This document shows, one piece after another, positions 17,661 to 26,128 of a stretch of 52,708 bases of DNA (positions are counted from its first letter, which is position 1; every line of letters begins with the position of its first letter). The notes under the pieces were generated by a model. It was not told the origin of the DNA. It did not search any database and worked only from the letters and a program-made list of their open reading frames with translations. The stretch lies in the NCBI GenBank assembly GCA_030065875.1, contig JASJCR010000036.1, positions 1 through 52,708 of the forward strand, written 5' to 3'. This DNA comes from Ardenticatenaceae bacterium (GTDB taxonomy: Bacteria > Chloroflexota > Anaerolineae > Promineifilales > Promineifilaceae). The position numbers and the translations under genes were made by a program.

Positions 17661-18671
17661 ATGGAAAAACAACAAATTCGCTGGGGAATCATTTCAACCG
17701 CCAGAATCAATCGTCGGGTGATTCCCGCGATCAAAATGTCACCACGCGGCCGATTGGTGGCTGTCGCCAGCCGGCGGCAGGATACGGCTGAGGCGTACGC
17801 ACAGCAGTGGGACATCCCTCAGGCATTTGCCGGCTATGAATCGATGCTGGCCTCAGATGAAATTGATGCGGTTTATATTAGCGTGCCCAACCATATGCAC
17901 GTCCCCACGACTTTGATGGCCCTGGAGGGCGGTAAGCACGTTCTCTGTGAAAAACCGTTTGGCTTAACGATTCAGGAAGTTGATCAGGTACGCGAAAAAC
18001 AGGCTGAAACCGCATTGGTTGTGGCGGAGGCGTTTATGTATCGTCATCATCCACAAACCAAACTGGTGGGGGAGATGGTGCGCAGCGGCCGGCTGGGAGA
18101 AATATTGTCGCTGCGGGGGACATTTAACTTTAAGGTCAGCGATTTGGCCAACGTCCGACTTGTGCCCCAATGGGGCGGTGGTTGTTTGTGGGATGTCGGG
18201 GTTTACCCGCTTTCGTTTGCTCAATATTTGATGGGGGGTGCACCGGAAACGGTCACCGGTTGGCAGTGGGAAGGACCAACCGGTGTAGATGAACACTTTG
18301 TGGCCCACATGACCTATGAGAACGGCCGGGTAGCCCAATTTACCAGCTCATTTTCGACGCCGTTTCACACGGAATTTGAAATTATGGGCACGGCCGGCCG
18401 CTTACACATGACTCGGCCGTTTACCGGTGTGGATGAACCGGCCCAAGCGGTAATTTTGTATGATCAGGACAATCGGGCGGAAGAGATTGCCGTACCGGAT
18501 GAATATCTCTACCTGGGTGAAGTAGAGGATATGCATCGGGCGATTCTCGATGGCGACCCCCCTTATCTTACGCTGTCTGAAACGCGAAACCATATCGCCA
18601 CCGTACAGGCCCTATATCGTTCAGCCGCGGAAGGTCGGCCGGTTCAGCTGACCGAAATAATCGACGGCTGA
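17661..18671 (+). CDS. Gfo/Idh/MocA family oxidoreductase
   Basis: 336 residues from the ATG at 17661, which has GGAG seven bases upstream; the longer open frame would run back into the terminator. Residues 3-60 form the NAD(P)-binding Rossmann half (WGIISTARINRRVIPAIK). The family motif EKPFGLT with the catalytic-region lysine is near residue 97. The C-terminal half has WGGGCLWDVGVYPLSFAQYLMGG, typical of the dimeric dihydrodiol dehydrogenase/glucose-fructose oxidoreductase branch. It probably oxidises or reduces a sugar or sugar alcohol; the substrate is not decidable. Confidence 0.88.
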   Translation: MEKQQIRWGIISTARINRRVIPAIKMSPRGRLVAVASRRQDTAEAYAQQWDIPQAFAGYESMLASDEIDAVYISVPNHMHVPTTLMALEGGKHVLCEKPFGLTIQEVDQVREKQAETALVVAEAFMYRHHPQTKLVGEMVRSGRLGEILSLRGTFNFKVSDLANVRLVPQWGGGCLWDVGVYPLSFAQYLMGGAPETVTGWQWEGPTGVDEHFVAHMTYENGRVAQFTSSFSTPFHTEFEIMGTAGRLHMTRPFTGVDEPAQAVILYDQDNRAEEIAVPDEYLYLGEVEDMHRAILDGDPPYLTLSETRNHIATVQALYRSAAEGRPVQLTEIIDG

Positions 18672-18848
18672 ACTCCTGCACTTTACTCAGATCGTAGAGG
18701 CGTATCTTAAATTAACGCCGGATAGTAACGCATTTTTCACGTCAGGTGCACCTTTTTCTACGGTGCCTGTAAGGTTTAATGGTTACCCTAAATAAATGGG
18801 GTGAATGCCTAAATTTAGTAGACGAAAGGTAATCGTAAGGAGTTTACG

Positions 18849-18995
18849 ATGGGACGTGATTCGGCAAATGGCTCTTCGCCTGACCCCATTTCAGATGGTC
18901 GGGTTCGAGACGCCACGCGTATTATTTGGTATATCGTCTGGCTGGGGATTTCAATTATCCTGGCCGTGGGTATGGTTTGGTATTTCACTCTTTAG
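18849..18995 (+). CDS. Small single-pass membrane protein (48 aa)
   Basis: A clear small gene: AAGGAG (18837-18842) lies six bases before the ATG, and 48 codons run to TAG at 18993-18995. The product has a hydrophilic N-terminus ([20 protein letters not shown]) and one membrane segment at residues 25-46 ([20 protein letters not shown]), ending TFL-like with no charged tail. It overlaps the 3' end of the fructokinase gene tail-to-tail by 11 bp. No family is recognised. The ribosome-binding site and amphipathic layout argue for expression. Confidence 0.7.
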   Translation: MGRDSANGSSPDPISDGRVRDATRIIWYIVWLGISIILAVGMVWYFTL

Positions 18996-19947
18996 TTTGC
19001 TGCTGCAGCGCTTCGATAGCCGCTGATGTGGGCAATGAGGGAATCGCGCCTCGGCCGGTTGTGGTCAACGCCCCGGCGGCATTGGCAAATTTCAGCGCAT
19101 CTTCCAGCTCGTCCGGCTGCTTCCAAAGTTGAGAATTGCCGTACAGCCGGCTCAAAAATGCGGCCACAAAGGCATCCCCTGCGCCGGTTGTATCAACCGC
19201 TTCGACCGCAAAACCGGAAACTTTCCCCTGGCGTTCGGCCGTGTAATAACGCGACCCTTTCCCCCCTTCGGTTACCAGCAACAATTTTAAATTATCGTGC
19301 CACAGTGACTGGGCCGCCTCATCGCTGTCCTCTCCGGTCAAAAACAGCAGCTCATCTTCGCTAATCTTAATCACGTCCGCCTCTTCCCAAATGCTCATAA
19401 TGCCTTTTCTGGCGGCCGCGGCATCCGGCCACAGGGGCAGACGCAAATTTGGATCGTAAGAAAGCACGGCCCCCGCCTCACGGGCCATCGACAGGGCGGC
19501 TAAATGGGCTGAACGGCACGGTTCGCTGATCAGGCTGATTGATCCAAAATGGAAAATTGCAGATTGCCCGAGTGCTTCTCGATCCACCTCGTCCGGGGTT
19601 AAAAGCATATCGGCGCTGGGATGGCGATAAAACATAAATTCCCGCTCCCCATCGGCGCGCAGAGTCACAAAAGCCAGGGCGGTACGGGCGCTGCGGTCGA
19701 AACGCATGGGGGAAATATCCACGCCGTTTGTCGCCAAAACACGGGCCAACATGTGGCCAAATTCATCATCACCGACTTTGCCCAGAAATGCGGCCGGCAG
19801 CCCCAAACGGGCCACGCCTACGGCCACATTGGCCGGTGCACCACCGGGTGCCTTTTTAAATGCCTCCGCTTCAGCCAGGGACACGCCATTTTGGGTTGGC
19901 ACAAAGTCGATTAGTAGCTCGCCAAAGCAGACGATTTTTTTGGTCAT
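18985..19947 (-). CDS. PfkB-family carbohydrate kinase, probable fructokinase
   Basis: 320 residues. PfkB signature 1 in [18 protein letters not shown] (residues about 32-49). Signature 2 with the catalytic Asp in [15 protein letters not shown] near 255. GELLIDFVP at the N-terminus is typical of bacterial fructokinases. It phosphorylates fructose, which fits a position directly downstream of amylosucrase, the enzyme that releases fructose from sucrose. AGGAG eight bases before the ATG. Separated from the amylosucrase stop by a family F tandem array. Confidence 0.88.
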   Translation of the reverse strand: MTKKIVCFGELLIDFVPTQNGVSLAEAEAFKKAPGGAPANVAVGVARLGLPAAFLGKVGDDEFGHMLARVLATNGVDISPMRFDRSARTALAFVTLRADGEREFMFYRHPSADMLLTPDEVDREALGQSAIFHFGSISLISEPCRSAHLAALSMAREAGAVLSYDPNLRLPLWPDAAAARKGIMSIWEEADVIKISEDELLFLTGEDSDEAAQSLWHDNLKLLLVTEGGKGSRYYTAERQGKVSGFAVEAVDTTGAGDAFVAAFLSRLYGNSQLWKQPDELEDALKFANAAGALTTTGRGAIPSLPTSAAIEALQQQTKE

Positions 19948-19962
19948 GGTGAGTTCTCCTAT

Positions 19963-20110
19963 AAGCTCGGCCTGTCGGCCTGTTAGCTCGGGCCTACGGC
20001 CCTTTTAGCACGGCCTATTGGCCTGTTAGCTCGGGCCTGTGGCCCTCTCAGCGCGGCCCTCCGGGCCTGTCAGCCGTCAGCTGAGGGCTAAAAGGTGCGC
20101 AGCACCGTGC
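19963..20110. repeat. Family F tandem array: five 22-bp units with GGCC dyads
   Basis: Five units of about 22 bp (consensus AGCWCGGGCCTNNGGCCCTTTT), 19963-20071. Each unit contains its own dyad (GGCCTGTCGGCC, GGGCCTACGGCCC, GGCCTATTGGCC, GGGCCTGTGGCCC, GGCCCTCCGGGCC). A tail contains GGTGCGCAGCACC. It fills the gap between amylosucrase and fructokinase. A related array lies on the other side of amylosucrase. Confidence 0.9.
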
Positions 20111-22014
20111 TACTGCCCTTCCAGCCACAGCGCCTCAAACGGCTGCAGCAGCAGCTCAAAATGGGTGGATTTAATTTGACCGGTTAAATGGTCAATCAAC
20201 TCTCCCTGAAATCCTAACTCTTCAAGACGATACGATGGCACCTGCTGGGGCTCTTCACTAAAGTTTCCCAGCAGCAAAATTCGGCCGCGGGGACTGTATC
20301 GCAGCAGGCCAAAAACGTGGTCGTTGTGGGTCCAGACCGCTTTGCTGGCTGCCTGACTGTGAAGCGCCGGTGTATTTTTTCGCGCCTGAGCGAGATGGCG
20401 CAGCCCCTGGAAGATGCGGCCGGCCGGTTGATGGCTGCTAAATCTTTGTTGGGCCAAATCCCAATCCATCAGCGGCCGGTGCATCCAGCGACTGTCCCCC
20501 TTTTTGGCCGCATCCTCGGTGTAACTGTAATCGTTTAGCAGACCAATTTCATCCCCCATATAAATCAGGGGGATGCCGCCGGCGGCAAAAACGAGGTTGT
20601 GTATGAGCAAAATCCGGCGGATCGCCAATTCAATCTCGTACGGATCTCCCCCCTCAAGGGCGGTTTCCAAGCCGGCCAGTGAAGCACACGCTCCTGAAAT
20701 ACGGCGATCCATGGTTTCCGGATTAAATTGGAAAACCGTTCCGCGAGCAAACGATCCTTCAAAATCCCCGCTGTAAAAATCGCTCAGGAATGAGCGGTGC
20801 CAAAACCCGTTTAAGCCCACGGCCGCGGCGTACTCATCCATGATGGCCCAGCCGATATCATCGTGGCAGCGCACATAAGTGACCCAGGAGGCTATTGAAG
20901 GAATCTCCGGCAGCTCCTGCAGCGAATAGGTAGAAAGCACCACGTTTCGTTCGGCCAGCATGCTCCACATATAAACCATCAGGCTGTTGTGATACGCCAA
21001 TTCACATTCCTTGTTTGTAAACCGGCCGGTGCCCAGATAAGGCACGACATCTTGGGGAGCAACAATCGCTTCTGCTTTAAAGACCAATCCAGGGGCGGCC
21101 AATTTAGAAAACGCGCGAAACGCCTGCAGAATGGCGTGTGCTTCCGGTAAATTTTCGCAAGAGGTGCCCATTTTTTTCCACATAAACGCCACCGCATCGA
21201 GCCGCAGCACTTCGACCCCGTTGTTGGCTAAATAGAGGATAATTTCCAACATTTCGCCAAATACGGCCGGGTTGGCGTAATTTAAATCCCACTGATATCT
21301 GTTGAAGGTGTTCCACACCCACTGCTTCATCTCTTCGATGTAGAGAAAGTTGCCGGGGGCGGTTTCCGGAAAGATTTCCCGCAGCGTTTGATCATATTGA
21401 TCCGTCAGCGTGCGATCCGGAAAGGTTAAATAGTAATCCTGATAAGTCGGGTCCCCCTCTTTTGCTTTGACGGCCCACTCGTGCATATCGGCCGTGTGAT
21501 TACACACAAGATCGATACAGAGGCTGATGCCCTCTTCTCGCAGTTTTTTGGCCACCTGCGCCAGATCCCTCATCGTCCCGAGGCGCGGATCAACTTCTCG
21601 ATAATTCATCACCGCATATCCCCCGTCGTTGGGATCTGGTCCAGGTTGGAGGAGCGGCATCAGATGAAGATAGGTGACTCCCAATTCACGGAGATAGGGA
21701 ATCTTTTCGGGCAGCTTTTTTAGCGTGCCGCAGAAGCGGTCCACATAGCAAATGTAGCCGACTTGATCGCTGCGCTGATACCAATCCGGTTCATGCAAGC
21801 GCTGCAGGTCGAGGGCGCGCAAGGGCGCCGGCCGCCTGGCGTACGCTTGAAAGGCGATTTGACGAAACTCGTCCACCCACTGATCAAAATCTTCGCGCTC
21901 TCCATAGATTTGGCGTAGCGCTTCGTGTGCATCGGGCAGGTAAAGCTGGCAGCGCTGCTCAAAAATAGAAATTTCGAGCCGGGTGAGTCTGGGGTTGCTT
22001 TTAGGTGTGTTCAT
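20110..22014 (-). CDS. Amylosucrase (GH13)
   Basis: 634 residues, the usual amylosucrase length, with the helical N-terminal domain characteristic of that family (residues 1-85) before the barrel (YICYVDRFCGTLKKL). Catalytic residues can be placed: nucleophile Asp in VLRLDAVAF near 271, acid/base Glu in FKAEAIV near 313, and transition-state Asp in RCHDDIGWAI near 383. The CHDDIGWAI motif separates amylosucrases from other GH13 enzymes. It converts sucrose into an alpha-1,4-glucan plus fructose, or transfers the glucosyl group to acceptors. No signal peptide, so intracellular. Flanked by trehalose synthase upstream and fructokinase downstream, with a GGCC-dyad repeat cluster on each side. Confidence 0.92.
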   Translation of the reverse strand: MNTPKSNPRLTRLEISIFEQRCQLYLPDAHEALRQIYGEREDFDQWVDEFRQIAFQAYARRPAPLRALDLQRLHEPDWYQRSDQVGYICYVDRFCGTLKKLPEKIPYLRELGVTYLHLMPLLQPGPDPNDGGYAVMNYREVDPRLGTMRDLAQVAKKLREEGISLCIDLVCNHTADMHEWAVKAKEGDPTYQDYYLTFPDRTLTDQYDQTLREIFPETAPGNFLYIEEMKQWVWNTFNRYQWDLNYANPAVFGEMLEIILYLANNGVEVLRLDAVAFMWKKMGTSCENLPEAHAILQAFRAFSKLAAPGLVFKAEAIVAPQDVVPYLGTGRFTNKECELAYHNSLMVYMWSMLAERNVVLSTYSLQELPEIPSIASWVTYVRCHDDIGWAIMDEYAAAVGLNGFWHRSFLSDFYSGDFEGSFARGTVFQFNPETMDRRISGACASLAGLETALEGGDPYEIELAIRRILLIHNLVFAAGGIPLIYMGDEIGLLNDYSYTEDAAKKGDSRWMHRPLMDWDLAQQRFSSHQPAGRIFQGLRHLAQARKNTPALHSQAASKAVWTHNDHVFGLLRYSPRGRILLLGNFSEEPQQVPSYRLEELGFQGELIDHLTGQIKSTHFELLLQPFEALWLEGQ

Positions 22015-22017
22015 ATT

Positions 22018-22170
22018 TCAGCTCTGCACGGCGCTAAAGCGCTTTTTAGCCCTCGGCACGGGCCTGCGGCCCTTTTAGCACGGCCCTCTGGGCCTGTCGG
22101 CCGTCGGCTGAATGCTGAGAGGCGCGTAGCGCCGAGCTGAGGGCCAAAAGGTGCTCAGCACCGAGCAAAC
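22018..22170. repeat. Family F dyad cluster upstream of amylosucrase
   Basis: A series of short dyads in related units: GGCGCTAAAGCGC, GGGCCTGCGGCCC, GGCCCTCTGGGCC, GGCCGTCGGC, GGCGCGTAGCGCC, GGTGCTCAGCACC. Joined by AGC and TTTTAGC linkers as in the array at 19963-20110, though less regular. Fills the gap between trehalose synthase and amylosucrase. Confidence 0.85.
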
Positions 22171-22177
22171 CGGCCTC

Positions 22178-23809
22178 TCAACGCCGCGCTAAATGCAGCC
22201 AGTGACTGGCGTATGGCCGCATTTTGAGAACCGGCGGAATGTTGTCATTTAGGGTCCAGGAGCGCCCTTCGTGTAGAAGATCAATTAGCTTCCCCTGACC
22301 GGCCAATTCTGGAAAATGAAGTGATACAGATTGCACTTCAGCACTTAAATTATACAGGCATAATGTCCGTTCATCATCTAAAATACGCCAGTAGGCAAAC
22401 ACCGATTTATCGGCCGTTTCCCAAATTTCCATTTCTCCCCGCTGCAGCTCCGGGTGAGCTTTTCGAACCTGCAGCAGGAAGCGCGTCGCTGATAAAAAGG
22501 AATCCGGATCGTTTTCCTGATTGGCCACGTTGACCCGCTCATACCCATATTCTGCATCAGAAATCACGGGAAAGTATGTTTTATCGGCCGCAGAAAATCC
22601 GGCGTTTTGGCTGCTATCCCACTGCATCGGGGTGCGAACCCCGTGGCGATCGGGCAGGGCGATGTTGTCACCCATGCCGATTTCATCCCCATAATAGATA
22701 ATGGGCGTGCCCATCAGCGACATCAAAATACCGTTGAGAATGAGCCATTTCCCCTTGTGATTGTCGAGGAGTGGAGCCAAACGACGGCGTATACCCAGGT
22801 TTGATTTCATTTCCGGATTAGGAGCGTACTGCTGCCACATCCACTCTCTTTCTTCGATCGTCACCATTTCCAGGGTCAGCTCATCGTGGTTGCGCAAAAA
22901 AGTCATCCACTGACATCCGGCGGGAATCGCGGGTGTATCGCGCAGAATATCGAGGATTACCCGCCGATTTCCCTGTTTGAGGGCCATGTAAAGGCGCGGC
23001 ATGATGGGAAAATGGAAGCAGACATGAAATTCATCACCATCACCAAAATAAGGGAGCAAATCGTGAGGCCACTGGTTCGCCTCGGCAATAAATACCCGGC
23101 CGGGATACTCTTCATCGATCAGGCGGCGCACTTTTTTGAGAAACTCGTGGGTCTCCGGCAGATTTTCACAATTTGTCCCTTCACGTTCATAAAGATACGG
23201 CACGGCGTCAGCGCGAAACCCGTCGATCCCCATGTCGAGCCAGTAGCGAATGACTTTAAACATCTCTTCATGGACTTGGGGATTGTCGTAGTTTAAATCG
23301 GGTTGATGGTGGTAGAAGCGATGCCAAAAATATTGTCCGGCCGTTTCATCCCACGACCAGTTTGATTTTTCATAATCCAGAAAAATAATGCGCGTTTCCG
23401 GATATTCACTGCCGCTGTCGCTCCACACGTAATAATCCCGGTATGGGGAATTTTTATCAGTCCGCGCTGCCTGGAACCACGGGTGTTGGTCGGACGTGTG
23501 GTTCATCACCAGGTCAATGATCACTTTGAGATTTCGTTCATGGGCGGCGTCGATAAACGCCTTAAAATCGGCCGCTGTACCAAAGTCGGGGTGCACCCCA
23601 TAATAATCCGCCACATCATACCCGTCATCCTTGAGGGGAGATGGGTAGTGGGGCATGATCCAGACCGCATCAACACCAAGTGATTTTATATGATCTAACT
23701 TGCTGATGGCCCCTAAAAAATCACCTTGACCGTCTCCGTTGCCATCACAAAAGGCGCGGATGTTCAGCTCATAAAATACGGCTGTTTGATACCAATGTTT
23801 GTCATCCAT
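22178..23809 (-). CDS. treS: Trehalose synthase (maltose alpha-D-glucosyltransferase)
   Basis: 543 residues, GH13. The start YQTAVFYELNIRAFCDGNGDGQGDFLG and the run GYDVADYYGVHPDFGT are typical of TreS rather than other oligosaccharide hydrolases. Nucleophile Asp in GFRADAVPYLYEREGTNCE near 198, acid/base Glu in IAEANQWP near 242, Asp in FLRNHDELTLEM near 308. It isomerises maltose and trehalose. The fused maltokinase seen in some actinobacterial and proteobacterial TreS proteins is absent. It follows the ABC permease genes after an intrinsic terminator; no separate promoter was found, so read-through or a weak local start is likely. Confidence 0.93.
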   Translation of the reverse strand: MDDKHWYQTAVFYELNIRAFCDGNGDGQGDFLGAISKLDHIKSLGVDAVWIMPHYPSPLKDDGYDVADYYGVHPDFGTAADFKAFIDAAHERNLKVIIDLVMNHTSDQHPWFQAARTDKNSPYRDYYVWSDSGSEYPETRIIFLDYEKSNWSWDETAGQYFWHRFYHHQPDLNYDNPQVHEEMFKVIRYWLDMGIDGFRADAVPYLYEREGTNCENLPETHEFLKKVRRLIDEEYPGRVFIAEANQWPHDLLPYFGDGDEFHVCFHFPIMPRLYMALKQGNRRVILDILRDTPAIPAGCQWMTFLRNHDELTLEMVTIEEREWMWQQYAPNPEMKSNLGIRRRLAPLLDNHKGKWLILNGILMSLMGTPIIYYGDEIGMGDNIALPDRHGVRTPMQWDSSQNAGFSAADKTYFPVISDAEYGYERVNVANQENDPDSFLSATRFLLQVRKAHPELQRGEMEIWETADKSVFAYWRILDDERTLCLYNLSAEVQSVSLHFPELAGQGKLIDLLHEGRSWTLNDNIPPVLKMRPYASHWLHLARR

Positions 23810-23837
23810 TTGTCATCCAATCCAGTAGGAAGGAATA

Positions 23838-23877
23838 AAAAACCTTTGAGCCATTTGGCCCAAAGGTTTTTCATCGT
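23838..23877. terminator. Intrinsic terminator between the ABC permeases and treS
   Basis: Stem AACCTTTG / CAAAGGTT around GGCCAAATGGCT-type loop, with A-run on one side and T-run on the other, so it can act in either direction. It would limit expression of treS and downstream genes relative to the transporter. Confidence 0.85.
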
Positions 23878-23902
23878 TAAGTTGTTCGCGAACGGTTGGG
23901 TC

Positions 23903-24817
23903 TTAGCCCTTAACCGAGCCGGCCAAGAGACCGCGGACAAAGTACCGCTGCAGTGAGAAGAACACGACCAGCGGCAGGATCATTGTGATAAAGGCACCGG
24001 CCGTTAGCAGATGCCAATCCTGGCCCCGAGAACCAACCATTTCTTGCAGGGCCTGGGTGAGAACGGCGACATCCGGCTTGCTGCCGATAAAGACCAGCGC
24101 CACCAGGAGGTCGTTCCAAACCCACAGAAATTGGAAAATGGCAAATGAGGCCAGAGCGGGCAGGGAAAGCGGCAGAATTAAGCGGATAAAAATCGTAAAA
24201 TGGGAAGCCCCATCAACAAACGCCGACTCAATAATTTCGCGCGGCAGCCCGACGATATAGTTAAAGAGAAGGTAAGTCGCCAGCGGCAGCCCAAACCCGG
24301 TGTGAGCCAGCCATACCGCCAGAAAAGTTCCCGTCAACCCCAGACTCACATAATCCTGAAGCAAGGGAATGAGAGCGATTTGCAGCGGAACAACGAGCAG
24401 CCCCACCACAATGGTAAAGAGGAGCTTGCGGCCGGGAAAGTTCATCCAGGCAAACCCGTAGGCGGCAAAGGCGGCAATAAGGATGGGGATGACCGTGGCC
24501 GGGACTGCAACCGCCAGACTGTTCAAAAAGGCGTTGCTCAGGTTGTCACCGCTGGCTTCGATGATGGTGCCGTCCGCATTGACAATATCTTCCCCGGCCA
24601 GAACCTCTCGATAATTATTTAGCGTTAGCCGCTCGCTTATAGGCTCATCGCTTGAAAAAGCGGTCCACCAGCCGGTTGTCCGCACCAGTTCCGGCGGCCG
24701 GAAAGAGGAGACCAGGAGCCCGAACGTGGGCAGCGACCAGATGAGAACCAGAATGAGGAGTGTGCCGTTAACGGCGATATTTCCAAATAGTCTTTGTTGG
24801 CTTTGACTTCTAAACAT
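23903..24817 (-). CDS. Sugar ABC transporter permease (MalG-like)
   Basis: 304 residues, six membrane segments. The EAA loop of binding-protein-dependent permeases is seen as EIIESAFVDGASHFTIFIRLILPLSLPAL (residues about 195-223), and the N-terminus LPTFGLLVSSFRPPELVRTTGW is typical of MalG-type subunits. A periplasmic insertion (LAGEDIVNADGTIIEASGDN) is typical of the alpha-glucoside (AglG-like) branch. Start overlaps the stop of the MalF-like gene (TAATG). No ATPase gene is in the window, so a shared MsmK/UgpC-type ATPase encoded elsewhere is probably used. Confidence 0.9.
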   Translation of the reverse strand: MFRSQSQQRLFGNIAVNGTLLILVLIWSLPTFGLLVSSFRPPELVRTTGWWTAFSSDEPISERLTLNNYREVLAGEDIVNADGTIIEASGDNLSNAFLNSLAVAVPATVIPILIAAFAAYGFAWMNFPGRKLLFTIVVGLLVVPLQIALIPLLQDYVSLGLTGTFLAVWLAHTGFGLPLATYLLFNYIVGLPREIIESAFVDGASHFTIFIRLILPLSLPALASFAIFQFLWVWNDLLVALVFIGSKPDVAVLTQALQEMVGSRGQDWHLLTAGAFITMILPLVVFFSLQRYFVRGLLAGSVKG

Positions 24818-25941
24818 TAGAATGCTCCTTCTTCTCGGAATCGGCGCAGATTGTAAACCATGACCGGGATCGTCAAGATGACCAGAATGATTGCCAGGGC
24901 GGCCCCTCGCGGTTGATTTTGAAAGGTAAACATCTCTTTGTACATGCGATTTGCAATCACCTCCGTGCCGTTTCGACCCTGGGTCATCACAAAGATCAGG
25001 TCAAAGATCTTCAAGGTTAAGATCACGATTGTTGTTGAAACGGTGATAATCGTCCCCTGAATGTAAGGGATAATAATGCGGAAGAAGATCTGAATTTCGC
25101 TGGCGCCATCGATACGGCCGGCTTCAAGTAATTCGCCGGGTACCCCTTTCAGAGCGGCTGATAGAAGGACCATGGCGAACCCGGTTTGTAGAAAGACCAG
25201 CACGCCGATCAGCATAAAGTTATTCCACGGTTCAAGCAGGAGCCAGCCTATTCGTTCCCCACCGGTTGCCTCGACGATAGCATTGAGCAACCCCACCTGA
25301 GATTGACCTGGCGCGCGGGAGGCGTCATAGATAAAGCGGAAAATGACCCCGGCACCCACAAAAGAGATCGCCATCGGTAGGAAGATCAAAGATTTTCCGA
25401 TCACCTCAAAATTGCTGCGGTCGGCCAGGATGGCGACGAGCAGCCCGAGACCGACAATTAAAGCGGTGCCTACAAAGAGCCAGATGGCGTTATTTCGCAG
25501 CGCTTCAAGCATTTCCGGTGCGGTGAAGGCAAATAAGTAGTTATCAAAGCCAAAAACGGTTTCGGCCGAATTGGGCACCTGGACCTGGAAACTGAGCCAC
25601 AGGGTTCTAAAAGTTGGAATGAGCAAATACCAGCCCAGGATGACCATCGCCGGGCCAACAAAGACATACGGCCGGATGAGCTGTTTGGCTCTCAAAGGCA
25701 GCTGCTCAACCATCCAATTGGCTAAAACAAAGAGTAAGCCAACGCCACCTACCCCCCAAAGAATCGCCACGACCACGATAAATAATTTGGGTGCTTCGCT
25801 ATCGCGAAGGAAGATAAATCCGCGATACATCACCCAGAAGGAGATCAAGGGAATCGCCACGGCCGCTAAGATTCGACCGGCCGTTGTACCCAGCCAGCTA
25901 ACGAGACCGCCGGGTTCTTGTGGTTGTTCAAGTGTGCTCAT
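24817..25941 (-). CDS. Sugar ABC transporter permease (MalF-like)
   Basis: 374 residues, about eight membrane segments, including two extra at the N-terminus (residues 20-85) before the conserved permease core, as in AglF/MalF proteins. EAA loop ELLEAGRIDGASEIQIFFRIIIPYIQGT near 275-302. Downstream neighbour overlaps by 1 bp (TAATG), upstream is the substrate-binding lipoprotein. Part of an importer for an oligosaccharide, most likely an alpha-glucoside given the adjoining TreS and amylosucrase (inference). Confidence 0.9.
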   Translation of the reverse strand: MSTLEQPQEPGGLVSWLGTTAGRILAAVAIPLISFWVMYRGFIFLRDSEAPKLFIVVVAILWGVGGVGLLFVLANWMVEQLPLRAKQLIRPYVFVGPAMVILGWYLLIPTFRTLWLSFQVQVPNSAETVFGFDNYLFAFTAPEMLEALRNNAIWLFVGTALIVGLGLLVAILADRSNFEVIGKSLIFLPMAISFVGAGVIFRFIYDASRAPGQSQVGLLNAIVEATGGERIGWLLLEPWNNFMLIGVLVFLQTGFAMVLLSAALKGVPGELLEAGRIDGASEIQIFFRIIIPYIQGTIITVSTTIVILTLKIFDLIFVMTQGRNGTEVIANRMYKEMFTFQNQPRGAALAIILVILTIPVMVYNLRRFREEGAF

Positions 25942-26081
25942 CGTTTTTTCCTCACTACTCCTTTTAGATTGTGTTTTGCCTGTATCATCAACATGTGATT
26001 CAAATTAAGGAGTGATTTTATGCCCCGAATTGCTCAAAAGGCCAGTCTTCAGCGATTTTGACATTGAAATGGCTCCCTCAT

Positions 26082-26110
26082 GAGGTGCAGGGAAATTTTC
26101 CCTGCACCTC
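26082..26110. other. Stable hairpin between the binding-protein and permease genes
   Basis: GAGGTGCAGGG and CCCTGCACCTC form a perfect 11-bp stem (14 if the AAA/TTT is counted) with no T-run after it. Such hairpins downstream of binding-protein genes commonly stabilise the upstream mRNA, giving excess binding protein over permease; applied here by analogy. Confidence 0.75.
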
Positions 26111-26128
26111 GGATTTCAACATTCACAC

